Shown: one piece after another, positions 1 to 7,300 of the stretch
How positions within the stretch are numbered: the first letter of the stretch is position 1
Layout: each line of letters starts with the position of its first letter
Assembly: GCF_946222815.1 (NCBI RefSeq)
Contig: NZ_CAMJRK010000071.1
Span: 1-8,039, forward strand
DNA: 8,039 bases
Direction of reading: 5' to 3'
DNA from: an uncultured Leuconostoc sp.
GTDB taxonomy: Bacteria; Bacillota; Bacilli; Lactobacillales; Lactobacillaceae
The notes under the pieces: model-generated
Told to the model about the DNA's origin: nothing
Seen by the model: the letters and a program-made list of their open reading frames with translations, nothing else
The model's database searches: none
Translations under genes and position numbers: made by a program

Positions 1-963
1 AGCTATCGTCTTTCCGCCAGGGAAAGTTTTATCCTTATTGTATGTATCAGCAATATTTTTAACACCATCCCCAACCGATGTAATTGAAGAAGCTAATGTT
101 GACGTTTCTTTTTTACCATCTTTTGACGTGTATGCCCCATCTGATTTTTGGTCACGATCTACGCCAATAATGTATAGGCGATCGTTAGAATCAGCTGTTA
201 ACTTAGAATTTTCCGCTTTTGCTTCTGAAAATGCACCATTTCCCACAAACCCTGCAGCAGCAAAAATAGTTTTTATTCCTGAAGCATACATCGTTGCGGC
301 AATTGTCTTTCCTTTAGCAGAATCAGTAAATGAATTTGCATATTGCTTTTCAATTGTTAACGAGGGATCAGTTGCTTTGACACCAGCCTCAAAACCAGCA
401 TCAAACGCATCAATGATGTTTCCATGAATACCACCAATGAAACCAATTTTTTTCTCATTGTTAGTTTGAGCTTTAGTAGCTGCTGCAACACCAGCTAAAT
501 ATGATGATTGTTCTGAACGAAACATAACTGAGGCAACATTGGCACGGTTTGTAACAATATCGTCAACTAACACAAATTTTTGTTTAGGATTGAGCTTAGC
601 TGATTTTGTAATTGGTTGATTTAATGAATAACCAATGCCATAAACAATCGTATATTGATTATTTTTCGTTGCCAAATTAAAATTTTGGTCTAAATCTGAA
701 TGATCTGTTGCCGTGAAGTAAGTCACTGGCTTGTTTTGTCCAGCCTGCAACTGATTTGTCTTAGCATACTTTTTAGCACCTTCCCAAGCAGACTGATTAA
801 ACGAGTGGTCATCGACACCGCCAACGTCCAAAACTAAACCGAGTTTTGATGCCTTACTCGCTTGAGATACTGTACTTGATTTATGTGCCGTGGTGGCATA
901 AATACCCACACCCACAACCACTAGGGTAGCTATGCCAATAATTATTTTAGTTGATTTATTCAT
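1..963 (-). CDS. BMP/PnrA-family nucleoside-binding ABC transporter substrate-binding protein (partial, C-terminus beyond window)
   Basis: This is the extracytoplasmic solute-binding component of an ABC importer of the BMP (PnrA/Med) family, whose characterised members bind purine or other nucleosides. 321 codons are visible and the frame is still open at the left edge. The family is usually about 350 residues, so roughly 30-40 are missing. The start ATG (961-963) follows a good ribosome site, GGGAG at 974-978. Residues 1-26 have a short basic start (Lys3, Lys6) and a hydrophobic stretch at about 7-23. The family signature GGVDDHSFNQSAWEG lies at 48-62. A second binding-loop signature, AAAGFVGNGAFSEAK, lies at about 234-248, and IGVDRDQ at 266-272. 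Oddly, no cysteine occurs anywhere in the visible protein, so there is no lipobox; it may be anchored by an uncleaved signal or released. The permease and ATPase genes would be expected further left. The family call is secure; the ligand is inferred. Confidence 0.93.
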   Translation of the reverse strand, partial: MNKSTKIIIGIATLVVVGVGIYATTAHKSSTVSQASKASKLGLVLDVGGVDDHSFNQSAWEGAKKYAKTNQLQAGQNKPVTYFTATDHSDLDQNFNLATKNNQYTIVYGIGYSLNQPITKSAKLNPKQKFVLVDDIVTNRANVASVMFRSEQSSYLAGVAAATKAQTNNEKKIGFIGGIHGNIIDAFDAGFEAGVKATDPSLTIEKQYANSFTDSAKGKTIAATMYASGIKTIFAAAGFVGNGAFSEAKAENSKLTADSNDRLYIIGVDRDQKSDGAYTSKDGKKETSTLASSITSVGDGVKNIADTYNKDKTFPGGKTIA

Positions 964-983
964 GATGATTATTCTCCCTTTTT

Positions 984-1008
984 GAGATATTATAAAAATA
1001 TAAATCTC
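984..1008 (-). promoter_or_regulatory. AT-rich hairpin in the BMP gene leader, next to the ribosome site
   Basis: On the minus strand GAGAT-TTATA, a TTTT loop, then TATAA-T-ATCTC can pair as a ten-base-pair stem with one bulged T. It ends five or six bases before the GGGAG ribosome site (974-978). It has no run of T after it, so it is not a terminator. It could stabilise the 5' end or influence access to the ribosome site. The pairing is visible; any function is inference, and AT-rich stems arise easily by chance. Confidence 0.3.
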
Positions 1009-1053
1009 ATTATTTTAACATCGTCAGCTCGCAATTCATGCGTCCAAAACATT

Positions 1054-1081
1054 ATTATACGTCATTCGTTAAAGAGAACAA
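1054..1081 (-). promoter_or_regulatory. Sigma-A-type promoter for the BMP-family gene
   Basis: Read on the minus strand, a perfect -10 box TATAAT (1054-1059) lies 16 bases after TTGTTC (1076-1081), a weak -35 matching three of six consensus bases. It sits just after the rsmF terminator and before the BMP gene, where an independent promoter is needed. Transcription would start near 1047, giving a leader of about 85 bases. The -10 is convincing and the -35 is not, so the assignment is moderate. Confidence 0.5.
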
Positions 1082-1105
1082 GGCCGTCTTATGTCCTTGA
1101 CAAAC

Positions 1106-1125
1106 AAAAAAGCCTTTCGGCTTTT
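1106..1125 (-). terminator. Rho-independent terminator of rbsK-rsmF, overlapping the rsmF stop codon
   Basis: On the minus strand the stem AAAAGCC / GGCTTTT closes a GAAA tetraloop (a stable GNRA loop) and is followed by more T. The stem begins inside the rsmF TAA stop codon (1124-1126), so terminator and stop are fused. Because the stem is symmetrical with A and T runs on both sides, it could also act on the plus strand, but no plus-strand gene points at it. Confidence 0.85.
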
Positions 1126-2581
1126 AATACATATCATCATCTAATAAATAATAATCTGTTTGCTTAACCATAAAGCGCAAGCCCTTTGGAAAAAAATTTT
1201 TAATTTGTCCATCAACATAACGGCCCCAACCAGCGCCATTACCGTTAGCAACCATGAGTACCCAACCTTTTTTAAGCGATGTGCTACTATCTGGACGAAT
1301 AACGTCCCCGTGAACAAACTTAGCCCAATCATCGGTAGTCATATCGTAATTTTGTACAAATTCATCTGGATGGATTGCTAGTGCCAAAGCATGCGACGGC
1401 TCAAAACGATTCTTTTTGAATGTTCCCATTTCAATACCTAACCGTAAAATTTTCATCCCTGAAATATCAGGCGTTCCAACAGGAGCTAAATATAACCGGT
1501 CCCCAAACAAAGTGAATTGTCTTTTATCTAACTGAAATGAAACAAATGAGTCATTGATAAATGAACCAATTAATTTTTGCTGTTCAGAATTTAATGCAAT
1601 TGGTTTTAACGGTTTAACCAGCTGATCACTTAAAAGCACATTTGGCGATTTTTCAAGTTTAGCCACAAAATGACCTTCGCCATTTAATAGTTGTGGCCAC
1701 AAGCGTGCCGTCTTTTTTAGTGACTCCTGATGACTTGTTCTACTCTGATCGATTTCACCATCGGTAAATTGCTTATCTGCCCATGCAGGTTGCCCATCAC
1801 TAATAGCAGTATTTTTTGGTTTATCAATGGTTTGTAGCGTAAATTCAGGATATTCAGACATCAACCATGCAATCATTTGTTCATCTTCTTCAGGTGAAAA
1901 TGTACATGTCGAATAGATAATTTGGCCGCCAGGACGCAACATTTTTACCGCTTCATGCAAAATTTCACGCTGCAATTCAGCTAACTCTTGTGGAAAATCT
2001 TTATGCCATTGTTTGATTGCGGTGCTATTTTTTCGAAACATGCCTTCTCCTGAACAAGGCGCATCAAGTAAAATTTTATCAAAATATTGTGGTAACTTGG
2101 CACTAAGTTCCGCTGGTGTATGTGAACTTACAACACTATTTTGTAAGCCCATACGTTCGACATTTTCACTTAATATTTTAGCACGATTCAAGAAAATTTC
2201 GTTGGACCATAAAAGTCCCTTTTGTTGCATGAATGCCGCTAAATGCGTTGTTTTGCCACCAGGTGCCGCTGCCAAATCCAAAATACGTTCGCCTGGTTTG
2301 GGTTGAACGACTTCGCCGACAAACTGTGCTGAAGGCTCTTGAGAGTATACCACGCCAGTCACATGTGCTATAGAGTGGCCTGAAACCGCACCAAAATAAC
2401 CCCATTGACCATATGGCACACGCCCATCATTTGGCGTGTCTAGTAAATTAGTAGTCGCTTTTAAGGGATTAATACGATAAGCCTTTTGCACAGAACCTTC
2501 AAATGATTCAAAGAAATCAACTGATTCGTTGCCTAATAAGCGTGTATATTTACTTATAAAATCTTCTGGTAAAGTTGACAT
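1124..2581 (-). CDS. rsmF: RsmF-like 16S rRNA (cytosine-C5)-methyltransferase, NOL1/NOP2/sun family
   Basis: This is an S-adenosylmethionine-dependent enzyme making 5-methylcytosine in ribosomal RNA. The protein is 485 residues and appears complete. An N-terminal RNA-binding region (about 1-95) is followed by the Rossmann methyltransferase core. The SAM-binding motif DLAAAPGGKT is at about 102-111, motif IV DAPCSGEG at 173-180 (Cys176) and motif VI STCTF at 224-228 (Cys226). In this family the motif VI cysteine attacks C6 of the target base and the motif IV cysteine helps product release. These are the only two cysteines in the protein. The C-terminal part (about 390-485), with GWGRYVDGQIKNFFPKGLR, matches the PUA-like tail of RsmF-type enzymes and separates it from the shorter RsmB. 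The start ATG shares its A with the rbsK stop (TAATG), and a GAGG lies 13 bases upstream, so translational coupling is likely. The exact cytosine modified (C1407 in E. coli) cannot be read from sequence. Confidence 0.93.
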   Translation of the reverse strand: MSTLPEDFISKYTRLLGNESVDFFESFEGSVQKAYRINPLKATTNLLDTPNDGRVPYGQWGYFGAVSGHSIAHVTGVVYSQEPSAQFVGEVVQPKPGERILDLAAAPGGKTTHLAAFMQQKGLLWSNEIFLNRAKILSENVERMGLQNSVVSSHTPAELSAKLPQYFDKILLDAPCSGEGMFRKNSTAIKQWHKDFPQELAELQREILHEAVKMLRPGGQIIYSTCTFSPEEDEQMIAWLMSEYPEFTLQTIDKPKNTAISDGQPAWADKQFTDGEIDQSRTSHQESLKKTARLWPQLLNGEGHFVAKLEKSPNVLLSDQLVKPLKPIALNSEQQKLIGSFINDSFVSFQLDKRQFTLFGDRLYLAPVGTPDISGMKILRLGIEMGTFKKNRFEPSHALALAIHPDEFVQNYDMTTDDWAKFVHGDVIRPDSSTSLKKGWVLMVANGNGAGWGRYVDGQIKNFFPKGLRFMVKQTDYYLLDDDMY

Positions 2582-3492
2582 TAGAAATTATCAACCTCAT
2601 CACGTGTGGGAATTGAAGGAATAGCCCCAGCACGTGTGACAGCAATAGCACTCGCAATACTTGCCCGTTGCACAGCTTCATCCAGGTTACTAAAATTGGC
2701 ATCAATTGCACTGGCAAGCGTACCAATAAAAGTATCACCAGCACCTGTTGTATCCACTGCATCGACTTTGTGAGGTTTAGCCCACCAACGCTTATCACCG
2801 TCAGCTACAAAAGAACCTGCGGCACCTAATGTAATAATACTACGTGATACACCTTTTGATAAAATTGCATTGCTCACACGGTTCAAAACCATTTCATCAT
2901 TCTCAACGGCAATACCTGTCAATAGTTGTGCTTCAGTTTCATTTGGCAAAATAATATCTGTCACACGCATTAGTTCTGGCGTTAAATCGTAAACTGCTGG
3001 GGCAGGATTTAAAATAGTTTGCACGTTATTTGCTTTGGCAATTTTAAAAGCCGCAGTAATAACTTCTAACGGCACCTCAAATTGTGCAATGAGTGTATCT
3101 GCTTGCGCAATAACGTTGGTGTCTAAGTCAGCAACCGTTAGTGCTTGATTTGCACCACCATGAATCAAAATTGTATTCGCCCCATTTTCTTGCAGCATAA
3201 TGTAAGCAGATCCGGTTGGCACGTCACTATTGGTTGTCACAGCATCAACGTTGACGCCATTTGTAAGTAATGTCGCACGCATAAATTGACCATTACTATC
3301 ATTTCCAACAGCCCCAATAAATGACACATTAGCGCCTTGACGTGCGGCTGCTACCGCTTGGTTTGCTCCCTTGCCACCAGGTGCTGTTGTCACATCAGTT
3401 AGTGCCATAGTTTCACCGACTAATGGCATGCGTGGCATTTTCATAATATTATCGGCATTTAAGCTGCCGAGTACAACAATATTTTTAGTCAT
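2581..3492 (-). CDS. rbsK: Ribokinase (PfkB family)
   Basis: Phosphorylates D-ribose with ATP to ribose 5-phosphate, feeding the pentose phosphate/phosphoketolase route and nucleotide synthesis in the cytoplasm. The 303-residue length is normal. Ribose-contact residues sit in LNADNI (Asn12, Asp14) and in PfkB signature 1, GGKGANQA (39-46). The NETE motif at 184-187 matches the Mg-phosphate NxxE motif. PfkB signature 2, DTTGAGDTF (247-255), carries the catalytic base Asp253. Glu139 corresponds to another conserved ribose-site glutamate. It contains no cysteine. The ATG at 3490-3492 is the only in-frame ATG after the upstream TGA, yet it lacks a clear ribosome site (only GGA 11 bases away). A small out-of-frame reading frame ends on it, so start-site coupling is possible. 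There is no rbsD or ribose transporter next to it; it is co-transcribed with rsmF. Family assignment is secure; specificity for ribose rather than a related sugar is very likely from the residues listed. Confidence 0.95.
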   Translation of the reverse strand: MTKNIVVLGSLNADNIMKMPRMPLVGETMALTDVTTAPGGKGANQAVAAARQGANVSFIGAVGNDSNGQFMRATLLTNGVNVDAVTTNSDVPTGSAYIMLQENGANTILIHGGANQALTVADLDTNVIAQADTLIAQFEVPLEVITAAFKIAKANNVQTILNPAPAVYDLTPELMRVTDIILPNETEAQLLTGIAVENDEMVLNRVSNAILSKGVSRSIITLGAAGSFVADGDKRWWAKPHKVDAVDTTGAGDTFIGTLASAIDANFSNLDEAVQRASIASAIAVTRAGAIPSIPTRDEVDNF

Positions 3493-3508
3493 GGTTGATC
3501 GTGTCCAG

Positions 3509-3550
3509 TCATCATTGCTTTCATATCGTTTATCATCATTGATTCATATC
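3509..3550 (-). repeat. Imperfect direct repeat upstream of rbsK
   Basis: On the minus strand GATATGAATCAATGATGA (3533-3550) recurs as GATATGAAAGCAATGATGA (3509-3527), with TAAAC between them and a period of about 24 bases. Only the two or three central bases differ. It lies just before the rbsK start codon (3492) and overlaps one of the candidate -10 boxes. It may be a pair of regulator sites or a past tandem duplication; the sequence does not decide. Confidence 0.6.
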
Positions 3551-3585
3551 AAGTTTATTATAAATGACAAGCGATTACGACTAAA
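3543..3585 (-). promoter_or_regulatory. rbsK: Candidate promoter(s) of rbsK-rsmF
   Basis: Two overlapping sigma-A-like candidates are visible on the minus strand. The first is TTTAGT (3580-3585), 17 bases, then a perfect TATAAT (3557-3562), giving a leader of about 58 bases. The second is TTGTCA (3565-3570, five of six consensus bases), 16 bases, then TATGAA (3543-3548); it would start transcription close to an ATG at 3534-3539. Further upstream, TATAAT (3608-3613) and an extended TGGTATGAT (box 3621-3626) lack good -35 partners. A promoter is expected because a strong terminator closes the preceding gene, but which candidate is used is open. Confidence 0.4.
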
Positions 3586-3739
3586 CACATTCCCTTCGTT
3601 AATTTTTATTATATCCATTCATCATACCATGATTGTCTGTATCAAAAAAGCACGTTAATACTTGCTAAGTATATATGTCATAATAAATTGAGACAACATA
3701 CAACCAAAAATTACAAGATATTTTAATACACATTTAGTA

Positions 3740-3791
3740 AAAAAATCTCTGTGACATCGGTTTTTTAATACCAATACCACAGAGATTTTTT
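3740..3791 (-). terminator. Long-stem bidirectional terminator after the psiE-family gene
   Basis: AAAAAATCTCTGTG (3740-3753) is perfectly complementary to CACAGAGATTTTTT (3778-3791), forming a 14-base-pair stem around a 24-base loop that holds a small inner GGT/ACC pairing. The T run is part of the stem on either strand, so it should work in both directions. It separates the polC-psiE transcript from rbsK-rsmF. Confidence 0.8.
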
Positions 3792-3811
3792 AATATTAAT
3801 CAGTTTTATTA

Positions 3812-4222
3812 TCAATTTATCTTTTTTTCTCTAAAAAAACGATAAATTGTCAAGGCAACGACTAGCAAAGAAATTGAAATTGCTAATAATAATGTTTTAG
3901 TGGTTTGGTCATGATATACCAAAATAGCACGGATAAGTGCAGTTACGCCAATATACAAAAAACTTTCCATGCTAATATGGGCATCTTTAATAAAATACTC
4001 GCGCACCAGACTCATAAACTCAAAAAATAAGAATACTGCCAATGTTGCCTCTGTTATTTCATTAAAATGTGCCCTCATATCATCAACCGTGATCAATAAA
4101 TGTGCTAAATTATAAATTTCACGCAATAAAAAGCCAAAAATAACAAAACCAATACAAACCATCACTATATTTAATACATATTCAAAATAATTTGCAACCT
4201 TCTGGTGCCATTCATGTCTCAT
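3812..4222 (-). CDS. PsiE-family (phosphate-starvation-inducible) integral membrane protein
   Basis: A small membrane protein of unknown biochemical role, assigned to the PsiE family. Its 136 residues match the length of E. coli PsiE. Four hydrophobic helices are visible at about 13-34, 57-73, 86-103 and 109-128. The most family-like stretch runs from helix 2 into helix 3: FFEFMSLVREYF (66-77), then DAHIS (80-84) and ESFLYIGVTALIRAI (86-100). Charged residues in or near the membrane (Glu68, Arg74, Glu75, His82, Arg98) may be functional. The single cysteine is Cys23 in helix 1. The start ATG has a good ribosome site, AGGAG at 4230-4234, seven bases upstream. The gene follows polC by 82 bases without a terminator and may be read through from it; no convincing promoter of its own is seen. 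The family name comes from E. coli phosphate-starvation induction, but nothing here shows phosphate control. I therefore give no gene symbol. Confidence 0.85.
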   Translation of the reverse strand: MRHEWHQKVANYFEYVLNIVMVCIGFVIFGFLLREIYNLAHLLITVDDMRAHFNEITEATLAVFLFFEFMSLVREYFIKDAHISMESFLYIGVTALIRAILVYHDQTTKTLLLAISISLLVVALTIYRFFREKKIN

Positions 4223-4304
4223 AATTCGACTCCTATTTTTATGTTGTTTACCATTATTAATTCAAATTTTATAAGTTTGCTTTACCATCAGGTAAGTACG
4301 TCCA
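4223..4304. other. Short polC-psiE spacer with a small palindrome and an 8-base direct repeat
   Basis: TTACC-ATCA-GGTAA (4282-4295) can form only a five-base-pair hairpin and has no T run, so it is not a credible terminator for polC. TTTACCAT occurs twice, at 4247-4254 and 4281-4288. A weak TAAAAT -10-like box exists in the spacer without a good -35. The simplest reading is readthrough from polC into the psiE-family gene. Confidence 0.4.
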
Positions 4305-7300
4305 TTAAAAATCAAATAAACTTAATTGATTTTCATCAGGCATGCCATCAAGTACAGAATTTTGGGTTAAATACGCAATAATTGTTTGTGATACCTTACC
4401 ACGCTTTTTAAGATCTTCTTTACTTAAAAAAGGCTTATCTTGTCGTGCAACAATAATTTGCTTAGCAACGTTTTCTCCTAAACTAGGCACTGCTGAAAAA
4501 GGTGGAATCAATGTATCACCATCAATAACCCATTCATTCGCCTCTGATTTATACAAGTCCACCATCGAAAAAGTTATGCCTCGTTCGAGAGCTTCATTAG
4601 CCATTTCAAGTACGGTGAGTAGATTTTTATCACCAACAGTCGCATCATTCCCAAGTGTTCTTAGTCGCTTCAAAGCCTCTTTTGTTGCATTTTTTCCGCG
4701 GCTCATCGCTACAATATCAAACTGATCTGCACGCACAGAAAAGTAAGTTGCGTAATAAATTGTTGGGAAATATACTTTAAAGTAGGCAATTCTCAAGGCC
4801 ATTAATACATATGCTGCCGCATGAGCACGTGGAAACATATACTTAATTTTTAGCATTGATTGGATATACCATTCTGGAATTTTTGCTTCACGTAGTTGCG
4901 CTTGGTAGTCATCCGTTATTCCCTTACCTTTACGCACCTTTTCCATGACATTAAATGCATCAGCTGCCGGAAATCCCCAATTAATCAGATCAGTCATGAT
5001 TTTATCACGGGTTCCAATAACCGTACTAATTGTTGCTGTGCCATTTTCAATTAATTCGTTCGCGTTTCCTAACCACACATCAGTACCATGCGATAAACCA
5101 GAAATTTGTAACAATTCCGAATAATTGTGTGGTTGTGTTTCCTCTAACATACCCCGCACAAAATTTGTACCAAATTCTGGTAGACCAAGTGTCCCTGTCT
5201 TTGAAAAAATTTGTTCTTCGGTGACACCTAATACTTTTGGTGATGTAAACAAGCTCAACACACCAGGATCATTGGCTGGAATTGATTGTGGGTCAATGCC
5301 TGACATATCTTTTAAAGTACGAACCATAGTTGGATCATCATGTCCCAGTATATCCATTTTTAGCAAGTTATCATGAATGGCATGATAATCCATATGTGTT
5401 GTTTGCCACAAAGATTTTTGATCATCGGCTGGATATTGCACCGGTGTAAAATCATATACCTCATACTCACGTGGCACAATCAAAATACCACCTGGATGTT
5501 GGCCAGTTGTCCGCTTAACGCCAGTCACACCTTGCGCTAAACGTTCTATTTCTGCACCACGATATTGCTTTTCATGATCTCTTTCATAACCTTTGACGTA
5601 ACCGAATGCTGTTTTTTCAGCAACTGTCGCTATTGTACCTGCGCGATAAACATTATGTTCACCAAACAATACCTTCATATAATTATGTGCAATAGGTTGA
5701 TAATCACCAGAAAAATTCAAATCAATATCTGGTACCTTGTCTCCTTTAAAGCCCATGAACGTTTCAAAGGGAATATTTTGACCATCTCCAATTAGCATCT
5801 CATTTTGATGATTAGGATCAACTTTATCAGGGAGATCATAACCTGATTCATAAATTTTAGGATCTGCCAATTCAAAATAATCGCCATGTGCGCTACGATA
5901 ATGAGGCGCAAAAGGGTTAACCTCTGTTATACCTGACATTGTGGCAACGAAGGAAGAACCAACCGAACCACGTGAACCTACTAAATAACCATCTTTGTTT
6001 GACTTTTCAACTAATCGCTGCGCGATAATATAGTGTGGCGCAAAACCATTACCAATAATTGCAGTTAATTCTTGATCAATTCGTGATTGGATAACATCTG
6101 GTACAGGATCACCATACCATTTTTTTGCTGTCTCAAGCGTACGTTTAGTAAGTTCATCACCAGCACTTGGTATATTAGGCGGATATGAACCACTTTTTAG
6201 TGGTGTAATTGTTTCTAACATATTAGCAACAACATGCGTATTGTCGATAATCAATTTTTGGGCCAATTCACTACCCATAAAATCATAATCATCCAATAAA
6301 TCTTGCGTTGTCCGAAAATGTAGTTTAGGTAATGCTGTCCTGTTTTGTGGATTGCCCGGTTGCGTGGCAATTAAAATATCACGATAAATTTTATCTTCTG
6401 GATTGGTATATTTAACATCACCCGTCACAACGACAGGTTTTTTTAACTGATCACCAATTGATACCATTTCTTTTAAAATAGCATGTAACTTTTCTGTATT
6501 TGCGATTAACTCTGATTCAAGCATTGGCGCATAATTATCAGTTGGTTGAATTTCAATATAATCATAATATCGCGCTTTTTTAAGCGCTTCATCTCGGCCC
6601 TTTTCAATCAATGTGATAATGACATCGCCACTCGTATCGCCAGTACCAATAACGAGTCCTTCACGATACTGATCCAAAACAGAGCGCGGAATACGAGGCA
6701 CACGGGCAAAAAAATTAATATTAGATTGAGAAACTAATTTATATAGGTTTTTCAAGCCAATATCATTTTGAACAAGTAATGTGACATGAACTGGACGTCC
6801 GTGTTTCCAAGCATCACCCTCTGTCATATGATCATTTAATTGATTATGTTGTAATAATTCATAACGTATATTCGCTTCTTTGATCAAACGCCATGCAATG
6901 TGACCAGTAGTTTCCGCATCAAATATTGCCCGATGCGCTTGTTCAAGATTAATACTAAAACGCTTAGCAATCGTACCTAATCGATAAGATTTATAATCTG
7001 GGTACAACCACCTTGTAAACGGTAACGTATCAATCACTGGATTTGTAATAGCCGCCTGACTATATCTTGCGTAAGCGGCATTCATAAAGCCAATATCAAA
7101 AGTCACATTATGGCCAATTAAAACAGCCTCACCAGCCCATTGTCTGAAGCGATTGATAATATTTTCTTCAGTATCAGTATGAGCAACCATCGTATCCGTT
7201 ATCGAAGTTAATTTTGTTGTAAAATCTGATAGTGGAAATCCAGGATTAATATATTCTGAGAATTTTTCAATGACATTTCCAAGCTGCATTTTAACAGCTG

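Larger units (their letters stand above)
3493..3811. other. Intergenic region between the psiE-family gene and rbsK
   Basis: In this 319-base AT-rich gap I see the psiE-side terminator (3740-3791), a featureless stretch at about 3627-3739, candidate rbsK promoters (3543-3626) and the direct repeat (3509-3550). I found no tRNA, riboswitch signature or convincing gene on either strand. The only coding candidate is a 16-codon frame (3489-3539, minus) that ends on the rbsK start codon. Confidence 0.6.

Noticed and set aside
38..427. 129-codon open frame on the plus strand
   Set aside because: It lies wholly opposite the BMP-family gene, which shows clear family motifs; the plus-strand product has no recognisable domain and no ribosome site was evident. 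Treated as a shadow of the real gene.
981..1047. Purine riboswitch in the BMP gene leader
   Set aside because: Nucleoside transporter genes in Firmicutes can carry one, but the leader lacks the conserved loop and junction sequences and is too short to hold an aptamer plus a switching stem.
2013..2306. 97-codon plus-strand frame inside rsmF, and similar frames opposite polC (4342-4725, 5125-5376)
   Set aside because: All are antisense to strongly conserved coding sequence and show no protein-family resemblance.
3521..3534. Catabolite-responsive element (cre-like GATAAACGATATGA) before rbsK
   Set aside because: The centre matches the consensus but the outer T-G and C positions do not (three mismatches among the fixed bases), and AT-rich sequence yields such matches by chance.
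4282..4295. Terminator after polC (TTACC-ATCA-GGTAA)
   Set aside because: The stem has only five base pairs, mostly A-T, and no T run follows it on the minus strand.
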